DNA from: Candidatus Nanohalarchaeota archaeon
GTDB lineage: Archaea; EX4484-52; B79-G9
Direction: 5' to 3'
Assembly: GCA_017610525.1 (NCBI GenBank)
Contig: JAFCBW010000005.1
Coordinates: forward strand, 1-18,065
Length of the DNA: 18,065 bases
The notes beneath the pieces were generated by a model. It was not told the origin of the DNA. It made no database searches and worked only from the letters and a program-made list of their open reading frames with translations. How positions within the stretch are numbered: position 1 is the first letter of the stretch; every line of letters starts with the position of its first letter. Of the stretch, positions 7,660 to 14,318 are shown piece after piece. The translations under genes and the position numbers were made by a program.

Positions 7660-7714
7660 GTGACCTAAAGCAAAGCTTTACGGTCGCTCTAATAGCCAGC
7701 CTTTTACAAGGCTG
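7660..7714 (+). repeat. two-hairpin RNA-like element, copy 1 (between rpl10 and rpl12)
   Basis: Hairpin 1: gtgacc+taaagc (7660-7671) pairs with gcttta (7675-7680) and, past one bulged base, ggtcgc (7682-7687). After a nine-base linker, hairpin 2 follows: cagcctt (7697-7703) with aaggctg (7708-7714), loop ttac. A 55-base copy of the same design lies at 12834-12888. It ends three bases before the ggagga ribosome site of rpl12, so it may adjust rpl12 expression, act as a processing site, or be a dispersed repeat. It matches no RNA family I know. Confidence 0.7.
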
Positions 7715-7729
7715 TTGGAGGAGAACAAC

Positions 7730-8038
7730 ATGGAATACATATACAGCGCAATGTTGCTAAACGCAGCAGGCCAGAAAATAGACGAAGCTTCCGTAAAAAA
7801 AGTAATGACCGCATCAGGCGCAAAAGCTGACGAATCAAGAATCAAAGCACTAGTCGCAGCACTTGACGGCGTAAACATCGAAGAAGCAATCGCAAAAGCA
7901 GCAGTAGCACCACAGGCAGCAGCTGCACCGGCAGGTAGCGAAGCAGCAGCACCAAAAGAAGAAAAGAAAGAAAAACCAGAAGAAAAAGAGAAAACAGACG
8001 AAGAAGCAGCATCTGGTTTGGGCGCACTATTCGGATAA
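7730..8038 (+). CDS. rpl12: large-subunit ribosomal protein L12 (archaeal P1)
   Basis: This is the acidic stalk protein present in several copies per ribosome on L10, which recruits elongation factors. The 102-aa product has the archaeal P1 plan: a helical dimerisation domain (residues 1-58, MEYIYSAMLLNAAGQKIDEA), an Ala-rich hinge, a Lys/Glu linker, and the factor-binding tail ASGLGALFG shared with L10. The ATG at 7730 follows ggaggag (7717-7723), the strongest ribosome site in the window, which fits the need for extra L12. A TTG at 7715 lies before that site and is rejected. The two-hairpin element immediately precedes the site. Confidence 0.95.
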   Translation: MEYIYSAMLLNAAGQKIDEASVKKVMTASGAKADESRIKALVAALDGVNIEEAIAKAAVAPQAAAAPAGSEAAAPKEEKKEKPEEKEKTDEEAASGLGALFG

Positions 8039-8057
8039 AGATACTTAAAAGGCATGT

Positions 8058-8096
8058 GGATAAAGGCAAAAAAGCGCCTTTGTCCCATTTACTTAT
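8058..8096 (+). terminator. hairpin terminator after the ribosomal protein operon
   Basis: ggataaaggc (8058-8067) pairs with gcctttgtcc (8076-8085), ten base pairs with one G-U, around an A-rich loop, and is followed by a T-rich stretch. It lies 20 bases after the rpl12 stop. The remaining bases to 8213 show no gene. Confidence 0.6.
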
Positions 8097-8213
8097 TTAT
8101 CCCGTAATTGCCCAAATCAGGCTTTCTGAGTCTTAGTTCTATTTCTATAGATAAAAACACACACCAAAACAAGCACACCATCTAAGTAACCCCTCACAAA
8201 TAGATACAAACAA

Positions 8214-8222
8214 TTATAAAAT
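8214..8222 (+). promoter_or_regulatory. TATA box of the nucleotidyltransferase gene
   Basis: ttataaaat is centred about 25 bases before the ATG at 8243, the spacing of a leaderless archaeal transcript. Confidence 0.6.
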
Positions 8223-8242
8223 TAACCAGATACATATATTTC

Positions 8243-9013
8243 ATGACCATAGAACTACATCCAATAAACATAGAAGAGATACGAGAACCACGATATATCA
8301 ACGCAATAGAAACATACCTAAAAAACGACCAACACGACAAATATGTAAAGCAACTATTCCAAACTCTCGACAACCACGAAATAAAATATTACATATACGG
8401 CGGAGCAATAAGAAACCCCATAACAGAACAAATTCACAATAGGCACATCCCCACAAGCGACATCGACATTCTAATCGACGACTCCGAAAAAGATATCAAC
8501 ATTGAAGAACTACTCAGATATTTAGATGGGAAAATATACACCACAAGCTTAGGCAGCCCCAGATGGAAACCAGAAGACAAACTGCAAATAGACATAGTCA
8601 AATTATCCAACGCAACAAAACTAAAACATAACCCAAATCTACCCACTTCCTTGGAAACCACCCTAAAAAGCTGCGACTTCACACCAAGCGCAATAGCCTA
8701 CGACCCAGAAGAAAAAGCCATATACAGCAATGGAGCAATAGAAGCAATAGAAAAACAGGAATTCGAATTATTATACACAAAAGACCTACAACCAGAAACA
8801 CTAATGTGCAACTTAATCCTGAAATCAGAAAAAACAGGATTCAATATAGGCCCAAAAGCAAAAACCTTAATCATCGAAGAATACAACCCAGACCTAGACC
8901 AGAAAATAAAAGATTACATGACACACAAAGGCACAGAAGACAAAACAGACCACGTCATCGACAGACTACAGATAATTCAGAAACAAGCCACGAACAACAA
9001 ACACTCTTTCTAA
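8243..9013 (+). CDS. nucleotidyltransferase of the poly(A)-polymerase/CCA-enzyme head type
   Basis: The 256-aa protein shows the polymerase-beta nucleotidyltransferase core. IYGGAIRNPI (residues 51-60) is the G-G loop, SDIDILIDD (72-80) holds the two metal-binding aspartates D73 and D75, and QIDIVK (115-120) supplies the third, D117. CDFTPSAIAYDPEEKAIY further on resembles the DFT..A segment of class II CCA-enzyme/poly(A)-polymerase head domains. The tRNA-binding neck and body of CCA enzymes are absent or very short, and archaeal CCA addition normally uses the unrelated class I enzyme, so the substrate is unknown. It could modify RNA, a small molecule or a protein. It is a lone gene between the ribosomal operon and thiM. 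No gene is seen in the 85 bases after it. Confidence 0.75.
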   Translation: MTIELHPINIEEIREPRYINAIETYLKNDQHDKYVKQLFQTLDNHEIKYYIYGGAIRNPITEQIHNRHIPTSDIDILIDDSEKDINIEELLRYLDGKIYTTSLGSPRWKPEDKLQIDIVKLSNATKLKHNPNLPTSLETTLKSCDFTPSAIAYDPEEKAIYSNGAIEAIEKQEFELLYTKDLQPETLMCNLILKSEKTGFNIGPKAKTLIIEEYNPDLDQKIKDYMTHKGTEDKTDHVIDRLQIIQKQATNNKHSF

Positions 9014-9098
9014 ACTTCACAAAACATAAAAAACTGCGCCATCAACTAAAAAAGGCACAAAACACCGCAAAAAAACAAGAAATGGAAGAGGTAATACA

Positions 9099-9911
9099 AT
9101 GAATCCACAACAACACATAAACATCCCAAAAATCCTGCAAACCCTAAGAGAGACCCGCCCGATAATCCACCACATAACAAACTACGTAACAGTCAACGAC
9201 TGCGCAAACGTAACCCTCGCAATCGGCGCAGCCCCCGTAATGGCGCACGCAAAAGAAGAAGTATCCGAAATGACCTCAATATCAAGCGCCTTAGTCCTAA
9301 ACATAGGCACCCTCGACCCTGCACAAATTGAATCAATGCTGATAGCAGGAAAAACAGCAAACGAAAAAAACATCCCGATAATCCTGGACCCATGCGGCGC
9401 AGGCGCAACCACATTCAGAACCGAAACCGCAAAAAAACTAATAGAACAACTAAACATCACAATCATCAGAGGCAACGCAGGCGAAATCGCAACACTCGCA
9501 GAACTAGAGGCAGAAGTACACGGCGTAGAAACAGGCAAAATCCAAAACACACCAGAACAGATCGCACAAACCCTGGCAGAAAAAACAGGCTCAACAATAA
9601 TCATAACAGGCAAAGAAGACATAATCGCAGACAAAACCACAACATACAAACTCAGAAACGGCAGCCCCATGACAGGAAAAATAACCGGCGGCGGCTGCAT
9701 GACAGCATCAATAACAGCATCATTCGCATCAATCGAAAAAGACCCGGTAATTGCAGGCATAGCCGCACTAACATGCTTCGGCATAGCCCAGCAACTCGCA
9801 GAAAAAATATCCCGCGGCCCCATGGAATATCACATAAACCTATTCGACGAACTATACAACCTGACCCCTGAAAAAATAAAAGACCACCAAAACTACGAAA
9901 AAATCCGATAA
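9099..9911 (+). CDS. thiM: hydroxyethylthiazole kinase ThiM
   Basis: ThiM phosphorylates 4-methyl-5-(2-hydroxyethyl)thiazole, the salvage entry of the thiazole half of thiamine. The 270-aa sequence is canonical: HHITNYVTVNDCANVTLAIG (residues 24-43), APVMAHAKEEVSEM (45-58), LVLNIGTL (65-72), ILDPCGAGAT (95-104), RGNAGEI (124-130), and the catalytic GGGCM with C200. The ribosome site aggtaa ends four bases before the ATG. It heads the thiamine cluster but is followed by two unrelated genes before thiE. Confidence 0.95.
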   Translation: MNPQQHINIPKILQTLRETRPIIHHITNYVTVNDCANVTLAIGAAPVMAHAKEEVSEMTSISSALVLNIGTLDPAQIESMLIAGKTANEKNIPIILDPCGAGATTFRTETAKKLIEQLNITIIRGNAGEIATLAELEAEVHGVETGKIQNTPEQIAQTLAEKTGSTIIITGKEDIIADKTTTYKLRNGSPMTGKITGGGCMTASITASFASIEKDPVIAGIAALTCFGIAQQLAEKISRGPMEYHINLFDELYNLTPEKIKDHQNYEKIR

Positions 9912-9961
9912 ACACAGGCACAGCCACCCACATAAACAGCACAAGCAACAGCAGACGAAAA

Positions 9962-9970
9962 CTATAAATT
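9962..9970 (+). promoter_or_regulatory. TATA box of the DUF5678/protease pair
   Basis: ctataaatt precedes the DUF5678 gene by about 60 bases. A transcript from about 9992 would have a leader of about 36 bases carrying ggtga at 10019. It shows this pair has its own promoter inside the thi cluster. Confidence 0.55.
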
Positions 9971-10027
9971 AACTAACATACAACTTAATTTAGGAATCTC
10001 ACAATACCATCACAAAAGGTGACAAAA

Positions 10028-10246
10028 ATGCAGACACAAACAGAAAAACAAGACACAATGAAATGGTTCACCAAAACAGACTTCAGCAAATATGGTCATG
10101 GCAACTATGTAGCTATAGTTGGAAAAAAAGTAGTCTGTTCCGGCACAGACCCGGAAATAGTGTTTACTAAAGCAAAAAAACAATGCCCGGATAAGGAAAT
10201 AATCCTATGGAAAATTCCAAAAAAAGACATGATGGTCTTAAGGTGA
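10028..10246 (+). CDS. DUF5678-like small protein
   Basis: The 72-aa product has the pattern I associate with DUF5678, a short uncharacterised family common in archaea: a Trp-Phe start (MKWFTKTDFSKYGHGNYVAI), IVGKKVVCSGTDPEIVF, then AKKQCPDKEIILWKIPKK ending in a hydrophobic strand. No catalytic function is known to me. I use the ATG at 10028 because ggtga (10018-10022) lies five bases upstream; a GTG at 10019 is part of that site. It overlaps the next gene by four bases (GTGA), so the two are translationally coupled. Both use more T-ending codons than the neighbouring thi genes. Confidence 0.7.
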   Translation: MQTQTEKQDTMKWFTKTDFSKYGHGNYVAIVGKKVVCSGTDPEIVFTKAKKQCPDKEIILWKIPKKDMMVLR

Positions 10247-10665
10247 TTACCACGGAAAAAATAGAATTTAGCCATAGAGAAGAATATTCAAAGCCAATCG
10301 GCACAATATTAAGACCTGTTGCAAAAGTGAGCTTACAGCGCAGTAACCATGAATGGACATCAGAGTTCATGTACGTAGATTCCAGCGCTGATTTTACACT
10401 AATCCCCTACAAACTTGGAAAGTTCCTGGGATTAAGACACGAAAGCGAAGAAGTCTATGAAATACAGGGAATAAACGGCGTTGTTTCAGTAATATTCAAG
10501 ACCCTGAACATCAAAATCGGCGAATCAGAAGAATTTCAGGCAAAGGTAGCATGGTCACAAATAGAAGACGTGCCTCTACTACTTGGAAGATTAGACATTT
10601 TTGACAGATTCAACATCAACTTCAGACAAAATGAACACAAAGTCATTTTCGACAGAGATGATTAA
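10243..10665 (+). CDS. retropepsin-like aspartyl protease homologue
   Basis: The product resembles small prokaryotic retroviral-type aspartyl proteases. The active-site strand reads MYVDSSADFTLIPYKLGKFL, with DSSAD where retropepsins have DTGA/DSGA. A hydrophobic flap region follows (IQGINGVVSVIFKTLNIKIG), then VPLLLGRLDIFDRFNINF, the second psi-loop equivalent seen in this family. Such proteins work as dimers; the substrate is unknown. I start at GTG 10243, overlapping the DUF5678 stop (140 aa). An ATG at 10207 would give 152 aa. Base composition is less A/C-skewed than its neighbours, suggesting later arrival in the cluster. The 127 bases after it hold no gene. Confidence 0.7.
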   Translation: MITTEKIEFSHREEYSKPIGTILRPVAKVSLQRSNHEWTSEFMYVDSSADFTLIPYKLGKFLGLRHESEEVYEIQGINGVVSVIFKTLNIKIGESEEFQAKVAWSQIEDVPLLLGRLDIFDRFNINFRQNEHKVIFDRDD

Positions 10666-10792
10666 ATTCCAAGACGAGAACATTCTTAGCTCTTCCAGCA
10701 TACACACATCACTTCTTTACATAAGCACACAATACATCAAACTTACAGAACATAAAAACAGCACCATCAACAAAAAAACAAGGTGACACAAT

Positions 10793-11413
10793 ATACAACC
10801 ATTCAAAATCCCGAAACTATACCTGATAACAGACAGCGCCCTAACAAGACAGGACACAGAAAAAGACACAGAACAAGCCTTGGAAGCAGGCATAAAAATA
10901 ATCCAATACCGCGAAAAAAAACTACTCCCCGAACACGAAATCCTGAAAACCGCAAAAAAACTAAAAACCCTCACAAAAAAACACAATGCCCTTCTAATAA
11001 TCAACGACCACCCAACAATCGCACAAAAAATCCACGCAGACGGCATCCACCTGGGCCAGACCGACACAAACATCAAAGAAGCAAAAAAAATATTCTCTGG
11101 AAAAATTATAGGCATCAGCGCAAAAACAATCAACGAAGCAAAACAAGCAGAAGCAGACGGCGCAACATACTTAGGCATCGGCCCAATATTCAACACCCCC
11201 ACAAAAAAAGACGCAGGAAAAGGCATCGGACTGGAAACCCTAAAACAAATAAAACAGAACACAACCATCCCCATAGTAGCAATCGGCGGCATAACCAAAA
11301 CAAACGCAAGAATGGTCCTAAACGCCGGCGCAAACTCAATAGCAGTCATCTCTGCAATAATCGGCAAAGACATAAAAAAAGAAACACAAAAACTACAAGC
11401 AGTGATACAATGA
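10793..11413 (+). CDS. thiE: thiamine-phosphate synthase ThiE, apparently starting at ATA
   Basis: ThiE joins HMP pyrophosphate and thiazole phosphate into thiamine phosphate. The TIM-barrel motifs are all present: LYLITD (residues 9-14), IIQYREK (36-42), LIINDH (68-73), ADGIHLGQTD (82-91), GIGPIFNTPTKK (128-139), IPIVAIGGI. The first ATG/GTG/TTG-type start in frame is a TTG at 10880, which would delete the first strand LYLITD and helix 1. The frame is open only back to a TGA at 10784. The ribosome site ggtga (10782-10786) is followed six bases later by ATA at 10793, exactly where an ATG would be expected, giving a normal 206 aa. It overlaps thiC by four bases (ATGA). Confidence 0.85.
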   Translation: MQPFKIPKLYLITDSALTRQDTEKDTEQALEAGIKIIQYREKKLLPEHEILKTAKKLKTLTKKHNALLIINDHPTIAQKIHADGIHLGQTDTNIKEAKKIFSGKIIGISAKTINEAKQAEADGATYLGIGPIFNTPTKKDAGKGIGLETLKQIKQNTTIPIVAIGGITKTNARMVLNAGANSIAVISAIIGKDIKKETQKLQAVIQ

Positions 11414-12648
11414 CCTTACTAAAAAAAGCAAAAGACAACATAATAACAAAAGAGATGAAACACGTCGCAAAAACCGAAAACCATGACCCAGAACACATAA
11501 GAAAATGCATCGCAACAGGCACAATAATCATCCCGAAAAATAAAAAAAGAAACACAACCCCGACAGGAATAGGTCAGGGCCTAACAACAAAAATCAACTC
11601 AAACATAGGCACCTCCCAGGACTGCGAAAACTACGACGAAGAACTAAAAAAAATGCAGATCTCAATAAAATACGGCGCAGACGCCATAATGGACCTAAGC
11701 ACAGGAAACGACACAGACAAACTAAGACGCCTGATAATCCAAAAATCACAGATCCCTTTAGGAACAGTCCCCATATACTCATCAGCAGTACAATCAAAAG
11801 ACATCACAAACATGACAAAAGACAACCTCTTCGACGCAATAAAAACACACGCAAAAGACGGCACAGACTTCGTAACAGTCCACTGCGGCGTAACCCGAAA
11901 AGTCCTTGAGACCCTCAAAAATCACCCCCGCACAACAGGCATAGTAAGCCGCGGAGGCTCAATGCTTGCAAAATGGATGACCCATCACAAAAAAGAAAAC
12001 CCCCTTTACGAATACTACGACGAACTACTCGAACTTGCCCGCAAACACGACATCACATTAAGCTTAGGCGATGGTCTGAGACCTGGCTCAATAGCCGACT
12101 CAACAGACAAAAGCCAGATACAGGAACTGATAACTTTAGCCGACCTCGCAAAAAAAGCATACGACAATGACGTACAGGTAATGATCGAAGGCCCCGGCCA
12201 CATCCCCCTCCACCAGGTAGAGACCAACATAAAACTCCAGAAAGCACTATGCCAAAACGCCCCATTCTACGTACTGGGACCGATAGTAACAGACATAGCA
12301 CCCGGCTACGACCACATAACATCAGCAATAGGCGGCGCAATAGCCGCCGCATCTGGCGCAGACTTCCTCTGCTACGTAACCCCCTCAGAACACCTCGCAC
12401 TCCCATCAGCAGAAGACGTAAAACAGGGAGTGATAGCCGCAAAAATCGCAGCCCACGCAGGCGACATAGCAAAAGGCATAAAAGGCGCAACTGAGCGCGA
12501 CAACGCCATGTCACAGGCAAGAAAAGACCTCGACTGGAAAAAACAGCAATCCTTAGCCCTCGACCCGACCGCCTTCAAAAAATACAGAATCGACACAGGC
12601 CACGAAACATGCACCATGTGCGGTAAATACTGCGCAATCAAGAAATAA
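11410..12648 (+). CDS. thiC: phosphomethylpyrimidine synthase ThiC
   Basis: ThiC is a radical-SAM enzyme that rearranges aminoimidazole ribotide into HMP phosphate, the pyrimidine of thiamine. The 412-aa protein is the short form lacking the long N-terminal domain of the E. coli type. Visible motifs: YGADAIMDLSTGND, FVTVHCGVTR, GIVSRGGSMLAKWM, SLGDGLRPGSIADSTD, VMIEGPGHIPLHQ, LGPIVTDIAPGYDHITSAIG, and the C-terminal cluster site CTMCGKYC. The spacing there is CX2CX3C rather than the CX2CX4C I know from long ThiC, probably a short-form trait. The ATG at 11410 overlaps the thiE stop. The frame is open far upstream through thiE, but that is a shadow. Confidence 0.95.
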   Translation: MTLLKKAKDNIITKEMKHVAKTENHDPEHIRKCIATGTIIIPKNKKRNTTPTGIGQGLTTKINSNIGTSQDCENYDEELKKMQISIKYGADAIMDLSTGNDTDKLRRLIIQKSQIPLGTVPIYSSAVQSKDITNMTKDNLFDAIKTHAKDGTDFVTVHCGVTRKVLETLKNHPRTTGIVSRGGSMLAKWMTHHKKENPLYEYYDELLELARKHDITLSLGDGLRPGSIADSTDKSQIQELITLADLAKKAYDNDVQVMIEGPGHIPLHQVETNIKLQKALCQNAPFYVLGPIVTDIAPGYDHITSAIGGAIAAASGADFLCYVTPSEHLALPSAEDVKQGVIAAKIAAHAGDIAKGIKGATERDNAMSQARKDLDWKKQQSLALDPTAFKKYRIDTGHETCTMCGKYCAIKK

Positions 12649-12670
12649 CAAACCACACATGAAGAGTCCA

Positions 12671-12750
12671 GTGACCTAAAGCGAAACGCAGACAACGAAT
12701 CCACATGATTGAACGAAACAACCTGTGACCTAAACCAAAAGTCAGACAAC
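12671..12750 (+). repeat. degenerate tandem copies related to the 5' part of the two-hairpin element
   Basis: Two 26-base units, 12671-12696 and 12725-12750, begin gtgacctaaa and end cagacaac, agree at 22 of 26 positions, and are spaced 54 bases apart. Their first bases match hairpin 1 of the element at 7660 and 12834, but they lack its 3' arm. Bases around 12765-12783 may be a further, weaker copy. This lies in the 294-base non-coding stretch after thiC. Confidence 0.55.
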
Positions 12751-12833
12751 ACATGTGTGCGCTTGAGCTAAACGACATACAACCTAACCGGAGCCACTCA
12801 AACAAATAAGTCTGTGCCCCGAACAAAGCGCCA

Positions 12834-12888
12834 GTGACCCAAAGCGAAGCTTTGTGGTCGCTCTGATCGCCAGCCTTTCTGAAGGCTG
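12834..12888 (+). repeat. two-hairpin RNA-like element, copy 2 (after thiC)
   Basis: This copy has the same length and layout as copy 1. gtgacc+caaagc (12834-12845) pairs with gctttg (12849-12854) and, past one bulge, ggtcgc (12856-12861). The linker is nine bases. cagcctt (12871-12877) pairs with aaggctg (12882-12888), loop tctg. Relative to copy 1 the only stem changes are the T-A to C-G swap at 12840/12854. All other differences are in loops, bulge and linker. It lies upstream of the TATA box of the next gene, so it is not in that mRNA. It could be a thiC 3' element or a free RNA. Confidence 0.7.
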
Positions 12889-12912
12889 TCTGACAAACAA
12901 CCGTAACAACAC

Positions 12913-12921
12913 ATATAAATA
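12913..12921 (+). promoter_or_regulatory. TATA box of the unknown gene-thiL pair
   Basis: atataaata is centred about 26 bases before the ATG at 12943, indicating a leaderless transcript that also carries thiL. Confidence 0.6.
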
Positions 12922-12942
12922 CACAACATAAATTAAAAGACC

Positions 12943-13263
12943 ATGATAGAAACAGACCCGATGAAAAGAATAATGCACCACATAGAACTAATCCAGGAAC
13001 ATACAAAAGACATGGAAAACCACAACCTGAAAACAGAACCAAAACACATAAGCCGCATAACCCCAGCCAAAAAAGAACTGCAAGGACTAACAAAAACCGA
13101 AACTAGAGAAAACACAACAAAATTAAATCCGCAATTCAACATATCAGACAACCCCATCAAGCTAAATGCACTTGCAATAACAGACCACATGAAAGAAACA
13201 ATCGAAATGCACCACAAACTGCACAACGAAATCAAACTCATCAAAAAACAAACCAGAATATAA
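12943..13263 (+). CDS. uncharacterised helical protein cotranscribed with thiL
   Basis: The 106-aa protein is hydrophilic and looks mostly helical. The N-terminus is histidine-rich (PMKRIMHHIELIQEHTKDM), the middle is polar, and the C-terminus has another His-rich helix (ITDHMKETIEMHHKLHNE). No signal or membrane segment is visible. Two bases separate its stop from the thiL ATG, and thiL has no ribosome site of its own, so thiL translation is probably coupled to it. I do not recognise a family; a role in thiamine metabolism is only suggested by position. Confidence 0.6.
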   Translation: MIETDPMKRIMHHIELIQEHTKDMENHNLKTEPKHISRITPAKKELQGLTKTETRENTTKLNPQFNISDNPIKLNALAITDHMKETIEMHHKLHNEIKLIKKQTRI

Positions 13264-13265
13264 AG

Positions 13266-14318
13266 ATGAAAAAAGACATACAACACATGACAAAAATATC
13301 CCAAATCGGTGGCGAGCAGGCACTCATAAGACACATCAACAAAAAGATAAAAACAAACCCTGATGAAGTCATTCTCGGCATCGGCGACGATGCAGCCATA
13401 ACAAGGCCACCCAAACAAGGCAAAAACCTCGTCCTGACAACCGACATGCTAGTCGAAAACAGCCACTTCTCAAAATCCACCTACACCCCATTCCAGATTG
13501 GCAGAAAATCATCAGTATCAAACATCTCAGACATAGCAGCCATGGGCGCAACCCCAAAACACATGCTGATCTCACTCGCCATCCCAAAAGACATTACAGT
13601 AGAATACATAGACTCCCTATACGACGGCATAACAGAAGAAACAGACAAACACAACATAAACATAATAGGCGGCAACATCACAGGCTCGCCATCAGGCGCA
13701 CTCATAATAAACATCACAATCATAGGCGAGACAGGCAAAGAGATCCGCCGCTCAGGCGCAAAACCAGGCGACTGCCTAATAGTCACAGGCGACTTGGGCA
13801 AATCCTCAGCAGGCCTCCACATTCTTCAGCACAACCCAAAAATCAGCAAAAAAACCAAAGACACCCTTAAAAAAAACCACCTTGAACCACAACACCGCCT
13901 AAAAGAATCACAGATACTAAAAAAACTAAACTGCATCACCTCAATGAACGACATCAGCGACGGCCTTGCAACAGAAACAAAAGAGATATGCGAAGCAAGC
14001 AACACAGGCGCAATCATCTACAAACAAAAAATCCCGACGTCCATTGCAACAGACGAACTCCTAAAAGCAATCAAAAAAGACACAAAAGAAACCGCACTCT
14101 ACGGCGGCGAAGACTTCGAACTCCTCTTCACAGCAAAAAAACAAGACACAAAAAAAATAATAGACACCCTGGAAAAACAGACAGGCACAACAGCCACAAT
14201 CATAGGAAAAATAACAAAAGAAAGTGGAATCTACCTGATCGACAAAAACAAAAAAACCGAACTAAAAAAAACCGGCTACGACCACTTCAAAGAAAACACA
14301 TTCGATTACAGGAAATAA
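13266..14318 (+). CDS. thiL: thiamine-monophosphate kinase ThiL
   Basis: ThiL phosphorylates thiamine phosphate with ATP to the active cofactor thiamine diphosphate. The 350-aa AIR-synthase-fold protein shows VILGIGDDAAI (residues 35-45) with the metal/ATP aspartates, LVLTTDMLVENSHF, VSNISDIAAMGATP, INIIGGNITGSP, PGDCLIVTGDLGKSSAGL, CITSMNDISDGLATE, and ALYGGEDFELLF near the end. All are family landmarks. The start could be 13266 or the in-frame ATG at 13287; neither has a clear ribosome site. Its stop abuts the stop of the convergent gene with no gap, so the two transcripts must overlap at their 3' ends. Confidence 0.95.
   Translation: MKKDIQHMTKISQIGGEQALIRHINKKIKTNPDEVILGIGDDAAITRPPKQGKNLVLTTDMLVENSHFSKSTYTPFQIGRKSSVSNISDIAAMGATPKHMLISLAIPKDITVEYIDSLYDGITEETDKHNINIIGGNITGSPSGALIINITIIGETGKEIRRSGAKPGDCLIVTGDLGKSSAGLHILQHNPKISKKTKDTLKKNHLEPQHRLKESQILKKLNCITSMNDISDGLATETKEICEASNTGAIIYKQKIPTSIATDELLKAIKKDTKETALYGGEDFELLFTAKKQDTKKIIDTLEKQTGTTATIIGKITKESGIYLIDKNKKTELKKTGYDHFKENTFDYRK

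Noticed and set aside
10818..10836. acctgataacagac, faintly like the TPP riboswitch core upstream of thiamine genes
   Set aside because: It lies inside the thiE coding region (YLITDS), and the other riboswitch helices are absent. I see no TPP riboswitch before thiM, thiE or thiL.
10783..11409. Open frame extending thiC upstream to 10783 (a 621-aa reading)
   Set aside because: The upstream part is a low-complexity Arg/Asn/His shadow of thiE in another frame. The ThiC family start fits the ATG at 11410.
12661..12942. CRISPR-like array
   Set aside because: The repeats are few, diverged, unequally spaced and share structure with the rpl12 element. No cas genes are present.
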